A stretch of 64,000 nt of DNA. Origin: Manganibacter manganicus. GTDB taxonomy: Bacteria > Pseudomonadota > Alphaproteobacteria > Rhizobiales > Rhizobiaceae. The notes below the pieces were generated by a model, which searched no databases, was not told the DNA's origin, and saw nothing but the letters and a program-made list of their open reading frames with translations. The position numbers were made by a program, and so were the translations under genes. The DNA is taken from positions 62,001 through 126,000 of the forward strand of contig NZ_MDET01000059.1 of NCBI RefSeq assembly GCF_002075885.1, written 5' to 3'. Below, piece by piece: positions 51,981 to 60,992 of the stretch; positions within the stretch are counted from its first letter, which is position 1, and each line of letters begins with the position of its first letter.

Positions 51981-52892
51981 ATGAAAGTTATCATAGCTCT
52001 TGGGGGTAATGCCCTGCTCAAGCGCGGCGAGCCGATGACGGCGGAGGCGCAACGGGCGAACGCGCGTACAGCGGCTATCGCGCTTGCCGATGTCGCACGC
52101 GATCATGACATCGTTGTCGCTCACGGAAGCGGACCGCAGGTGGGCCTGCTGGCGCTTCAGGCTGCCGCCTACAAGGAGGTGCCACCTTTTCCGCTCGACA
52201 TCATCAGCGCCGAGAGCATCGGCATGATCGGTTATCTGATCGAGCAGGAACTGGCCAATGCACTGCCCAGGGACGCGAGGCTCGCCACCCTGCTCACCCA
52301 AATTGAAGTCGATCGAGACGATCCCGCGTTCGCCCGGCCAGAAAAACCGATCGGTCCGATCTATGAACTGGCCGAAGCCCAGAAAGTCGCACAACTCCAT
52401 AACTGGCCGCTCATAGAGGAAAGCCCAGGCAAGTGGAGGCGCGTGGTTCCTTCCCCCTTGCCCGGAAGGATCACCCAGATCGAGACCATCCGCCTTCTTG
52501 TGGATAATGACGTTACCGTCATCTGCGCTGGGGGCGGTGGTATTCCGGTGATCCAGAATGCTGCCGGCGACCTTGAAGGCGTCGAGGCCGTGATCGACAA
52601 GGACCGCGCGGCCGGGCTTTTGGCCGAGGAACTGTCGGCCGATGCGTTCCTGATGTTGACGGACGTCGATGCGGTTTACGAAGGATGGGGAACAGAACGC
52701 CAGCGGCGGATCGACCGCGTTCGCCCCGCCGAGATCGACCCCTCTGATTTCCCGCCCGGTTCGATGGGACCGAAGGTCGAGGCGGCGGCTGCGTTCGCGT
52801 CAATTGCCGGGCGGCTTTCCGGTATTGGCAAACTTGAAGACGCGCGCGCCATTCTTGAACGGCGCGCAGGCACAACATTTTCGCTCGAATAG
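51981..52892 (+). CDS. arcC: carbamate kinase
   Basis: The 303-residue protein begins MKVIIALGGNALLKRGEPMT and keeps the amino-acid-kinase motifs VVAHGSGPQVGLLALQA, ICAGGGGIPVIQ, and AVIDKDRAAGLLAEELSADA FL. It makes ATP from carbamoyl phosphate and ADP, the energy-yielding last step. It starts one base after the arcB stop, so the two are coupled. A decayed second copy of its 3' end lies at 53708-53803. Confidence 0.95.
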   Translation: MKVIIALGGNALLKRGEPMTAEAQRANARTAAIALADVARDHDIVVAHGSGPQVGLLALQAAAYKEVPPFPLDIISAESIGMIGYLIEQELANALPRDARLATLLTQIEVDRDDPAFARPEKPIGPIYELAEAQKVAQLHNWPLIEESPGKWRRVVPSPLPGRITQIETIRLLVDNDVTVICAGGGGIPVIQNAAGDLEGVEAVIDKDRAAGLLAEELSADAFLMLTDVDAVYEGWGTERQRRIDRVRPAEIDPSDFPPGSMGPKVEAAAAFASIAGRLSGIGKLEDARAILERRAGTTFSLE

Positions 52893-52955
52893 CCCAACAT
52901 TCTCAATACGAAGAGTTGTTCAGGAAGTCGAAGATCCGAGGAGTAAAACAAGACA

Positions 52956-53537
52956 ATGAGATTGATATTGTTTGGACCGCCGGGAGCAGGAAAGGGAACT
53001 CAGGCGCAGCGCCTGGCCGAACGCCACTCCATTCCTCAGCTTTCCACAGGCGATATGCTGCGCGCTGCAGTAACCAACGACACCGAAACGGGGCGCCGGG
53101 CCAAGGCGATCATGGATCGCGGCGAACTCGTACCCGACGATTTGGTCAACCAGATGGTATCCGACCGGATCGATCAAGAGGATTGCCGGAAGGGCTTCAT
53201 TCTAGACGGCTTTCCCCGGACGGTCGCGCAGGCGGAAGCCCTGACGGCAATGCTGGAGCAAAAGGGTGACAAGATTGATGCGGTGATCGAACTGAAGGTT
53301 GAGCAGGCCTCGCTCATCACACGAATGGAAAAGCGCGTCGCTGATACGCTGGCCGCTGGCGGCACGGCTCGTAGGGACGACAATCGGGATACGTTTGCAA
53401 GGCGTCTCGACGAATACCAGCATAAAACCGCGCCGCTGTTGAACTACTATCGCCGGAGAGGCGAACTCGTTTCGATCGATGGTATGCAGGGCATGGACGT
53501 CGTTACGCGCGACATTGAGAACGTACTGACTACGTAG
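52956..53537 (+). CDS. adk: adenylate kinase, short type
   Basis: The 193-residue protein has the P loop GPPGAGKGT at 7-15, then QLSTGDMLRAAV, GFILDGFPRTVAQAEAL, RRDDNRDTFARRL. It lacks the long zinc-binding LID, so it is the short type. It interconverts 2 ADP with ATP and AMP. Placed after arcC, it would spread ATP made by carbamate kinase to the adenylate pool. Weak ribosome site (GGAGTAAAAC) before ATG 52956. Confidence 0.92.
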   Translation: MRLILFGPPGAGKGTQAQRLAERHSIPQLSTGDMLRAAVTNDTETGRRAKAIMDRGELVPDDLVNQMVSDRIDQEDCRKGFILDGFPRTVAQAEALTAMLEQKGDKIDAVIELKVEQASLITRMEKRVADTLAAGGTARRDDNRDTFARRLDEYQHKTAPLLNYYRRRGELVSIDGMQGMDVVTRDIENVLTT

Positions 53538-53639
53538 TTTCGGCTTGAGTGGAGTACGTCCTCCTGGCGCAGTCTACCGTTTGGCCGTCGTGATCGGCGA
53601 TTTTACTTGCTACAACAACGATCTATGAGTTTCAGCGTC

Positions 53640-53803
53640 TGGGCACCGAAGCATGCTAGCGGACGAGGCGCTGGGTGCGGCAATGCCATCAGATCGAGGA
53701 AACCTGAGTTCGCGTCAATTGCCGGCCGGCTTTCTGTTATCGGCAAACTTGAAGATGCGCGTGCCATTCTTGACGGCGCGCAGGCACGATATTCTCACCC
53801 GAA
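53640..53803 (+). pseudogene. fused remnant of a second arcB-arcC copy
   Basis: Bases 53641-53699 match the arcB region around 51538-51600 (shared blocks GCATGCT, GGACGAGG, TCAGATCG). Bases 53708-53803 match the 3' end of arcC around 52793-52890 (shared GTTCGCGTCAATTGCCGG and GGCAAACTTGAAGA). The two are joined directly, so the material between them was deleted. It lies between adk and the universal stress gene. Confidence 0.8.
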
Positions 53804-53827
53804 TGAACCAGAACGGATACTACAGCT

Positions 53828-54268
53828 ATGTATAAGCATATCCTCATCGCTACGGATGGTTCGGAAATGGCCCAAAAAGGTGTCGATCACGGGCTCTCGC
53901 TCGCAAAGAATCTCGACGCCAAAGTCGTGGTGGTCACGGTCACCGAGCCGTTTCCGATTTACGCGGGAGAAGGCTGGGCCCTTGGACCCGGCGACTTCGA
54001 GCGCTACGATGCAGACCAGATCAAGTTCGCAAACGAGATCCTCTCGCCAATAAAGGCTTTCGCCGAGAAGGTGGGGCTCAAAGCCGATGTACTTCATGTC
54101 CCAGATGCTAGGGCAGCCGGCGCTATCGTCGATACTGCGCAGAAATTTGAATGTAATCTGATCGTGATGGCTTCGCATGGCAGACGGGGAATAAAGCGGC
54201 TTCTACTTGGCAGTCAGACATCCGAAGTGCTTGCGACTTCGATTGTCCCGGTACTCGTCGTTCGTTAG
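53828..54268 (+). CDS. universal stress protein (UspA family)
   Basis: The 146-residue protein starts MYKHILIATDGSEMAQKGVD and ends LIVMASHGRRGIKRLLLGSQ, then VLATSIVPVLVVR, with the ATP-binding G-X2-G-X9-G-S/T-type loop (GRRGIKRLLLGSQ). Usp proteins help survival under energy and oxygen stress. It follows the arc remnant. In Pseudomonas, Usp genes are also ANR-controlled; here no clear site lies in front. Confidence 0.92.
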   Translation: MYKHILIATDGSEMAQKGVDHGLSLAKNLDAKVVVVTVTEPFPIYAGEGWALGPGDFERYDADQIKFANEILSPIKAFAEKVGLKADVLHVPDARAAGAIVDTAQKFECNLIVMASHGRRGIKRLLLGSQTSEVLATSIVPVLVVR

Positions 54269-54507
54269 CGGATTTCTGTCCAACGCGACCCATGCTTCAA
54301 CCACCAGCCAAGATGCGGGAGTATGTATGCTGGGATCATCAGCGGACCGCCCTTTCTGTCCTTACCGCCCTGTTCTGTCCTGCGAATACCTGCGCGAGCA
54401 TTCGCGCTTTAGTGCGATGACACCGCGTTCTCCAGTTCATTTATGGCTGGTGTTGCCCGTACCATAGGTCCTTCTGCAAAGGCCTCACCAAGGGCGGGCA
54501 CAGGTCT

Positions 54508-55065
54508 TTATCCGATACGGACCGACGTTTCGTTGAGGAACTGGAACATGGGCACGGCGAGGTTTTCGGGAGCCGGCCCTGAGCGGATCCTGCCCGCTGT
54601 ATCGTAATGCGAACCATGACAGGGGCAGAACCATCCGCCGTAATCCCCTGCTTGACCAAGGGGGATGCAGCCGAGGTGGGTGCACACGCCGACCATGACC
54701 AGCCAGTTTTCTCGATGTTGTCCTGCGGACCTCGCGAGATCGGTGGCCGGCGAGCCGGCCGGCAGATTAGCGTTGCGCGCGATAGGGTCTTTAAGCTCTT
54801 CCAGGGGCGTCGCGGAAGCAGCTTCAATTTCCCGGGATGTCCTGTTCCTGACAAAAACCGGCCGACCGCGCCACTTGACGGTCACCGACATACCTTCCTC
54901 GATTCCAGAAAGGTCGATGTCGACAGTGGCGATCGCGAGTGTCGAAGCGTCGGGTTTCATCTGGTCGATGAAAGGCCACGAGGCGAATCCGGCTCCGACG
55001 ACTGCCGTGGTGCCCGTCGCGACATAAAGGAAATCTCGACGATTGACTTGAACTTCACTTTGCAT
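54508..55065 (-). CDS. Rieske iron-sulfur protein of a cytochrome bc1 complex
   Basis: The 185-residue protein has a Tat-type N terminus with RRDFLYVATGTTAVVGAGFA as anchor. The Rieske ligands are CTHLGC and CPCHGSHYD with the lock cysteines. The length and spacing are those of the bc1 iron-sulfur subunit (UcrA/PetA). Cytochrome b and c1 genes are not here, so this is an extra copy. It would carry electrons from quinol to cytochrome c, and a copy with a different potential could serve low oxygen. Confidence 0.9.
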   Translation of the reverse strand: MQSEVQVNRRDFLYVATGTTAVVGAGFASWPFIDQMKPDASTLAIATVDIDLSGIEEGMSVTVKWRGRPVFVRNRTSREIEAASATPLEELKDPIARNANLPAGSPATDLARSAGQHRENWLVMVGVCTHLGCIPLGQAGDYGGWFCPCHGSHYDTAGRIRSGPAPENLAVPMFQFLNETSVRIG

Positions 55066-55448
55066 GGGTACCTCCTGCCGCAGCAGACTCGGTCGATCGG
55101 ATCAGGATTTTCGCCAGAAGACGGCAAAATGAAGAGCCTGGCTCTGTCCCCGCTCCTCGCTTCAACAACCTGCAGCCCTTTATGAGATTGGCCGCAGATT
55201 GAGAAATCATCGACGCAGGGGTAAGCCGCTCTTCGCTCCCGGTCCTCGTCGTGAGATAGTTTCGACAGTGGATGCTGTTTAGATACCAAAAATCTGCTGT
55301 AGAGGACTTTAACCTGGATCAAGGATTCCAGGGCTCGAAGCGATGATTTTGAGCCTTGGAGGATTACGCCTGCCGAGGACTGCGACCACCCGGGGGGTAG
55401 TAGTTCTGCTGGCCCGATACCGCGTAGCCACGACAAGGAAAAAACCTG
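55066..55448. other. 383-base divergent promoter region
   Basis: It separates the Rieske gene (minus) from the P-type ATPase (plus) and carries the FNR-like site at 55309-55322. No gene visible. Confidence 0.6.
55309..55322 (+). promoter_or_regulatory. FNR-like site in front of the metal ATPase
   Basis: TTAACCTGGATCAA, in the same 19-base context as the site at 48187-48200. It lies 127 bases before the ATG of the ATPase and 244 bases before the divergent Rieske gene. Confidence 0.65.
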
Positions 55449-57551
55449 ATGAGTTCACCACATTCCCACGATGGCCATCAGAACCATCAAGCGCACGCCC
55501 CCGGGCATCGAAACGATGAAGCTCAGGGCGGTGTCGTCGCTGCCGCGGGCTCCAGCCATTCCGAGCATTCTGGTCACGGCGGACATGACCATGGCGCGAT
55601 GGTTGCGGACTACCGGCGCCGCTTCTGGTTGGTCCTCGTGCTCACGCCGCCGGTGCTGCTGCTCTCGCCGATGATCCAACATTTGCTTGGCATCGCAGAA
55701 ACTTTGGCGTTCCCAGGCGACCGCTACGTTCTCTTCGTGCTTTCGACAATTGCCTACGTCTATGGCGGCTGGCCATTCTTGACGGGCTTCACCTCCGAGC
55801 TGCGCAAGAGGCAGCCCGGCATGATGACCCTGATCGCGCTCGCGATTTCAGCGGCCTATTTCTTTTCGGCTGCCGTCACGTTCGGGTTTCCGGGTGAGGA
55901 GCTCTACTGGGAACTTGTGACCCTGATCGCCATCATGCTTCTCGGCCACTGGATCGAGATGCGTTCGGTGATGGGAGCATCGCGTGCGCTTGAGGAACTG
56001 GTGCGGCTTCTGCCGGATTCAGCGTCGCTCATTAAGGCTGACGGCTCCTTCGAAGAGGTGCCGATCTCAACCCTCCAGCCCGGTGATAAAGTCATCGTAC
56101 GACCCGGCGCAAAGGTTCCGGTGGACGGCGTTATTATCGAAGGTTCGTCTGGTTTCAACGAGGCCATGCTCACTGGCGAATCGCGGCCCGTAACCAAGGG
56201 GGTCGGCGCAGCCGCTATCGGCGGCGCGATAAACGGGGCCGCCGCTGTCACCATCAAGGTAACAGCGACAGGCAACGCGACCTATCTGTCGCAGGTTATC
56301 GAATTGGTAAAGAAGGCGCAGGCAACGCGCTCGCGCACACAGGACGTTGCCAACCGTGCCGCCGCTTGGCTGACCTACATCGCGCTCGTCGCCGGCTTCG
56401 GCACGTTGTTTGTCTGGTGGCTTCTCCTTGACGCCCCGTTAGAATTTGCGATCGAACGAATGGTGACGGTCATGGTTGTTGCCTGTCCGCACGCCCTTGG
56501 TCTCGCTGTCCCGCTAGTCGTCGCGGTCAGCACGTCGCTGTCGGCCGGCAACGGGCTGCTGATCCGCGACCGCGCAGCCTTTGAGCGGGCGCGCAATCTC
56601 AACGCCGTCGTGTTCGACAAGACCGGCACATTAACTGAGGGTCGTTTCGGTATCAGCGATATCGTCTTGCTCGCCGACGGCAACGAAAACGACGAGCTCA
56701 GCTTTGCCGCGGCCGCCGAGAGCCAGTCCGAGCATCCCATCGCCCACGGCATCGTAGCCGAGGCGAAGGAACGAAGCCTGATCATTCCCAAGGCAACCGA
56801 CGTTAGCAACATCACCGGCGAAGGCATCGTGGCAAAAGTGGACGGCCAGGATGTGCGTATCGTCAGCCCTGGGCACCTCGCACGGCAGGGCAACGCCATC
56901 GCCCATGACAGTCTCAAGCGACTGGAAGGCCAGGGCAAGACTGTTGTCGTTCTCGTCCGCGAGGGCGAGCCGCGGGCCCTCTTTGCGCTGGCTGATATCG
57001 TCCGTCCGGAATCGAAGGAGGCGATCGCCGAACTCAAGTCCTTCGGGATCAATTCGATCATGCTCACCGGCGACGCCGAGGGCGTAGCAAAGGCGGTCTC
57101 CGAGGAACTCGGGATCACCGAATACTTCGCCGAAGTTCTACCTGATCAGAAATCGCAAAAGATCGAGGAACTCCAAGCGCGGGGGCTCTCCGTCGCAATG
57201 GTCGGCGACGGGGTGAATGACGCGCCTGCGCTCGTGGTGGCCGATCTCGGGATCGCCATCGGCGCGGGTACCGATGTTGCCGTCGAATCTGCCGACGTGG
57301 TTCTCGTACGCAGCGATCCGCGCGACGTCGGTGCAATCCTTGGTCTCTCGCGCGCCACTTACCGCAAGATGGTCCAGAACCTCATCTGGGCGACCGGTTA
57401 CAACACCATCGCCATCCCGATGGCGGCTGGCATTACCTTCGGTACCGGCTTCATAATGACCCCCGCGATCGCTGCCGTCTTCATGTCGGCCAGCACTGTC
57501 ATCGTCGCCATCAACGCCCAGCTTCTGCGCTCCTACAGGAGGCACAAATGA
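55449..57551 (+). CDS. P1B-type metal ATPase with CPH motif (CopB-like)
   Basis: The 700-residue protein has a His-rich N terminus (HSEHSGHGGHDHG) in place of CxxC domains, the transmembrane motif CPH (C346-P347-H348), the phosphorylation site DKTGTLTEG (Asp 390), GEG, and MVGDGVNDAPAL. CPH plus His tail defines the P1B-3 (CopB) group, which exports copper or silver, or loads cuproenzymes. It is preceded by an FNR-like site and overlaps the next gene by four bases (ATGA). Confidence 0.9.
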   Translation: MSSPHSHDGHQNHQAHAPGHRNDEAQGGVVAAAGSSHSEHSGHGGHDHGAMVADYRRRFWLVLVLTPPVLLLSPMIQHLLGIAETLAFPGDRYVLFVLSTIAYVYGGWPFLTGFTSELRKRQPGMMTLIALAISAAYFFSAAVTFGFPGEELYWELVTLIAIMLLGHWIEMRSVMGASRALEELVRLLPDSASLIKADGSFEEVPISTLQPGDKVIVRPGAKVPVDGVIIEGSSGFNEAMLTGESRPVTKGVGAAAIGGAINGAAAVTIKVTATGNATYLSQVIELVKKAQATRSRTQDVANRAAAWLTYIALVAGFGTLFVWWLLLDAPLEFAIERMVTVMVVACPHALGLAVPLVVAVSTSLSAGNGLLIRDRAAFERARNLNAVVFDKTGTLTEGRFGISDIVLLADGNENDELSFAAAAESQSEHPIAHGIVAEAKERSLIIPKATDVSNITGEGIVAKVDGQDVRIVSPGHLARQGNAIAHDSLKRLEGQGKTVVVLVREGEPRALFALADIVRPESKEAIAELKSFGINSIMLTGDAEGVAKAVSEELGITEYFAEVLPDQKSQKIEELQARGLSVAMVGDGVNDAPALVVADLGIAIGAGTDVAVESADVVLVRSDPRDVGAILGLSRATYRKMVQNLIWATGYNTIAIPMAAGITFGTGFIMTPAIAAVFMSASTVIVAINAQLLRSYRRHK

Positions 57552-58522
57552 CACAGGCAGACATACAACGGGGAACTCCCGGCATGCGACTGATTCTTCC
57601 GCTGCCAGGTAACGAAATATTCGCGCGGCGTCTTGCCGACGAAGGAGCCTGGGAACTTGGCGCAATGGAGACGCGGCGTTTCCCTGACGGAGAAACTTAC
57701 GTTCGCATCCTCTCGGAGGTGAAGGGCAAGGCCGTCGATCTGGTATGCACGCTCGCACGGCCAGACGACGGCTTCCTGCGGTTGATCTTCGCGGCCGATG
57801 CAGCAAGAAATCTAGGAGCCCGCCAGGTCAATCTGGTCGCACCCTACCTTTCCTACATGCGGCAGGATCGCCGCTTCCAGTCAGGAGAGGCGGTGAGCTC
57901 CAGGAGCTTCGCCAGGCTCGTCTCGTCGAGCTTTGACCGGCTGCTGACGGTAGATCCGCATCTCCACCGCTATTCGGCCTTGTCGCCTCTCTATACGATG
58001 CCGACCGACACCTTGCATGCTGCACCGCTGCTTGCGGACTGGATCGCCGCGGAGGTCGACAAGCCCTTGATCATCGGTCCTGACGAGGAAAGCGACCAAT
58101 GGGTCTCTGCCATCGCGGCACGGATCGGTGCTCCACATGCCGTGCTGCGAAAGGTACGCCATGGCGACCGCCACGTCGAAGTCAAGCTACCAGACCTTTC
58201 CAAGTGGCGAGGCCGGCAGCCGGTGCTCGCAGACGACATAGCGTCCTCCGGAAATACATTGATTGAGGCTGCCCGCCAGCTCCCGCTTCAGGGTTTCGTT
58301 CGGCCTGTGGTCGCCGTGGTGCATGCGATATTCGCCGACGATTCATTCCAACGTCTCGCAGCTCTTTGTGACCGCATCGTCTCGACTGACTCAGTGCCCC
58401 ACGAAAGCAGTTCCGTCCGGCTCGCCTCCTTGGTCGCTAAGGCGATTGCCTCTGCGCCCGACGATGAGGGCGATCTCATTCGCCACCGGCGTCCGCCGGA
58501 GGAGCTGGACGAAGTGAAATAG
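57548..58522 (+). CDS. prs: ribose-phosphate pyrophosphokinase-like protein
   Basis: The 324-residue protein has the PRPP synthetase layout: MRLILPLPGNEIFARRLADE, ETRRFPDGETYVRI, VDPHLHRYSALSPLYTMP, and the PRPP loop LADDIASSGNTLIEAA. It makes PRPP from ribose 5-phosphate and ATP. The sequence diverges from housekeeping Prs (for instance in SSGNT), so it is a paralogue with possibly another sugar-phosphate substrate. The ATG overlaps the ATPase stop (ATGA). Confidence 0.85.
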   Translation: MTQADIQRGTPGMRLILPLPGNEIFARRLADEGAWELGAMETRRFPDGETYVRILSEVKGKAVDLVCTLARPDDGFLRLIFAADAARNLGARQVNLVAPYLSYMRQDRRFQSGEAVSSRSFARLVSSSFDRLLTVDPHLHRYSALSPLYTMPTDTLHAAPLLADWIAAEVDKPLIIGPDEESDQWVSAIAARIGAPHAVLRKVRHGDRHVEVKLPDLSKWRGRQPVLADDIASSGNTLIEAARQLPLQGFVRPVVAVVHAIFADDSFQRLAALCDRIVSTDSVPHESSSVRLASLVAKAIASAPDDEGDLIRHRRPPEELDEVK

Positions 58523-58616
58523 GTGGGGTTCGATTTCCTTTCCCGCCAGCGATCCCCCATCCTGGACGGGCGGCTTGAATTGACGACGAGAACGATTGAC
58601 GGAAGGCGGCGACGGC

Positions 58617-60985
58617 ATGAACGATTTGACAACAACAACATCAAAGACGTGGCAACGGGGATACGGCCCGATCAGCCACAACAATGAAACCATCGAACGC
58701 GTTGCTGCCTTGGCGGCGTCCGGCCTGCTCGATCCGGAAGCCCTCTATCGCATCCTTGCCGCGGCCGACCGATTGACTTCCGCCGCAATGTGGACTGTCG
58801 CCCATATGACCTATGCCCACCGTGTCGACCTTTCCGGCGCGCCGCTGCCTGCCGAGGCGTTCAAGTCGACGCCTGAAGGACATACCGGCGGATCGCTGAA
58901 CATGGTGCCCGCATTCGTTGGCTATCTCGCCGCCAACGCGATCACCGCGAAAACCCGTTCATGGCTGATGGGCCAAGGCCATTCTGTCGCCGCGATCGAA
59001 GCGGTCAATGCACTTACGGGGGACGTTTCTCCCGCACAGAGGGGCCGCTATGATCGCAGCGAGAAAGGTCTCTCGCAGCTCGCGGCCGACTTCTATTCCT
59101 ATGCGATCGACGCCCACGGCGCTGCCGCGGTCCCGCTCGGCAGCCATGCTGGTCCAAACACCGCCGGCGCCATTTCGGAGGGCGGCTATCTCGGCTTCGC
59201 TGAGGTCCAGTACGTCCATGCGCCGCTGCCCGGTGAAAGCCTCGTCGCCTTTCTGAGCGACGGCGCGTTCGAGGAGCAGCGCGGCTCTGACTGGACGCCG
59301 CGCTGGTGGCGCGCAGAAGATTCCGGTTTCGCAGTTCCCGTTATGATCCTCAACGGCCGGCGCATCGAGGAACGTGTCCAGATCGCGCAGCAGGGCGGCG
59401 CGGACTGGCTCGTCGACCACCTCAAGCTCAATGGTTTCGATCCCTTCATCATCGATGGCCGTGATCCTGCGGCCTTCACCTGTGCCATCATCGAGGCTGA
59501 GAAGCGCCTTGAACGTTTCGCGGCGGATCCCGTCCGCACCTATCCAGCTCCTATCCCCTATGTCATTGCCGAGACAGTCAAGGGCTTCGGCTTCCCAGGA
59601 GCCGACACCAACGCGGCGCACAATCTACCCCTCGGGGGCAATCCCGCACATGACGAACTGGCTCGCAACGTCTTCAACGAGGCGGCGCTGGCGCTGTTCG
59701 TTCCCGCCGCGCAGATCGAGAGCGCGATCGCCGAACTGGCGGTCCATGGCAAGCAGGACAGAGAACAGGAAAGCCGGCACGCACTCGCGCTACGCAACCC
59801 GGCCGCACCGAACCTGCCCGAGCCGTACTGGACCGTCGCCGGAGATCCCCCCGATTGCGCCATGCATGCGCTCGACCGCTGGTTCGTCCGCGTCGTGGAC
59901 GCGAACCCCACGCTCCGCCCGCGTGTGGGCAATCCTGACGAACTACGTTCCAACCACATGGGAGCAACGCTCGATCGGCTGCGCCATCGGGTGAATACCA
60001 CTGAGCCCGGCGTTGCCGACGCCATCGACGGTGCGGTCATCACCGCACTCAATGAGGAAGCGGTCGCGGGCGCGGCGCTGGCCAACAAGGGCGGGATCAA
60101 TCTGATCGTCAGCTACGAAGCCTTCGCCATGAAGATGCTTGGGGGTGTGCGGCAGGAGATCGTCTTTTCTCGGCGGCAGCGCGAGGCTGGCCAGGAGCCG
60201 CGCTGGATTTCGGTGCCGCTGGTCGTCACTTCCCATACCTGGGAGAACGCGAAGAACGAACAGTCACACCAGGACCCGACCATTGGCGAGGCGCTGCTAG
60301 GCGAGATGTCCGATACCTCGCGGGTGCTTTTCCCGGTCGATGCGAACAGCGCCATGGCTGCGCTCCGATCCATCTACGAGAGTCGCGGCCACGTGGGGTG
60401 TCTGATCGTCTCCAAGCGCGACATGCCCCACCGCTTCGATGCTGCGGCAGCAGCCCGTTTCGTCGCCGATGGTGCCGCCCATGTGCAGGGCGAGACCGAA
60501 GGCGCCGAGCTACAAATTGTGGCTATCGGCGCCTATCAGCTCGAGGAAGCGCTCAAGGCGGCCTATCGGCTCAGGACGCATGGTCACCATGTGCTCGTGA
60601 CGGCGATGTCCGAGCCGGGCCGTTTCCGCATGCCCCGCGATCCGATCGAGGCGGCGTTCACGGCGAGTGACGAAAACCTGGCTGCCCTGTTTCCGCCGGG
60701 CATTCCGCGCTTGATCGTTACCCATACGCGGCCCGAACCCATGCTCGGCCTGCTCCGGCGGCTGGATTCCGGCCCACGGACGACCGCCGCGCGCGGCTAC
60801 ATCAGCCGGGGCGGAACGCTCGATGTGTCGGGTATGCTCTTTGCCAATCGCTGCTCCTGGCTCATCTGGTCGACGCTGCTGTTCCTCTCACCGGCTGGAG
60901 CAGAGACGACCTCCTCGCTCCCGCTGAACAGGCTGCCGTAGAAGGCCGCGGACATCCCGGCGACATCGCTGCATTCAACATCTGA
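58617..60985 (+). CDS. phosphoketolase/transketolase-like enzyme (one-base frameshift near 60860)
   Basis: The protein has the thiamine-diphosphate fold of phosphoketolases: GPISHNNETIERVAALAASG, STPEGHTGGSLNMVPAFVGY, FLSDGAFEEQRGSDWTPRWW, and SYEAFAMKMLGGVRQEIVFS. Relatives are annotated as xylulose 5-phosphate 3-epimerase or phosphoketolase. As read it stops at 60941. Adding one G near 60860 gives AHLVDAAVPLTGWSRDDLLA and PAEQAAVEGRGHPGDIAAFN with a stop at 60985 (789 residues), clearly the true end. It likely acts on pentose phosphates with the adjacent prs. Confidence 0.82.
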
Positions 60986-60992
60986 GGCCATT

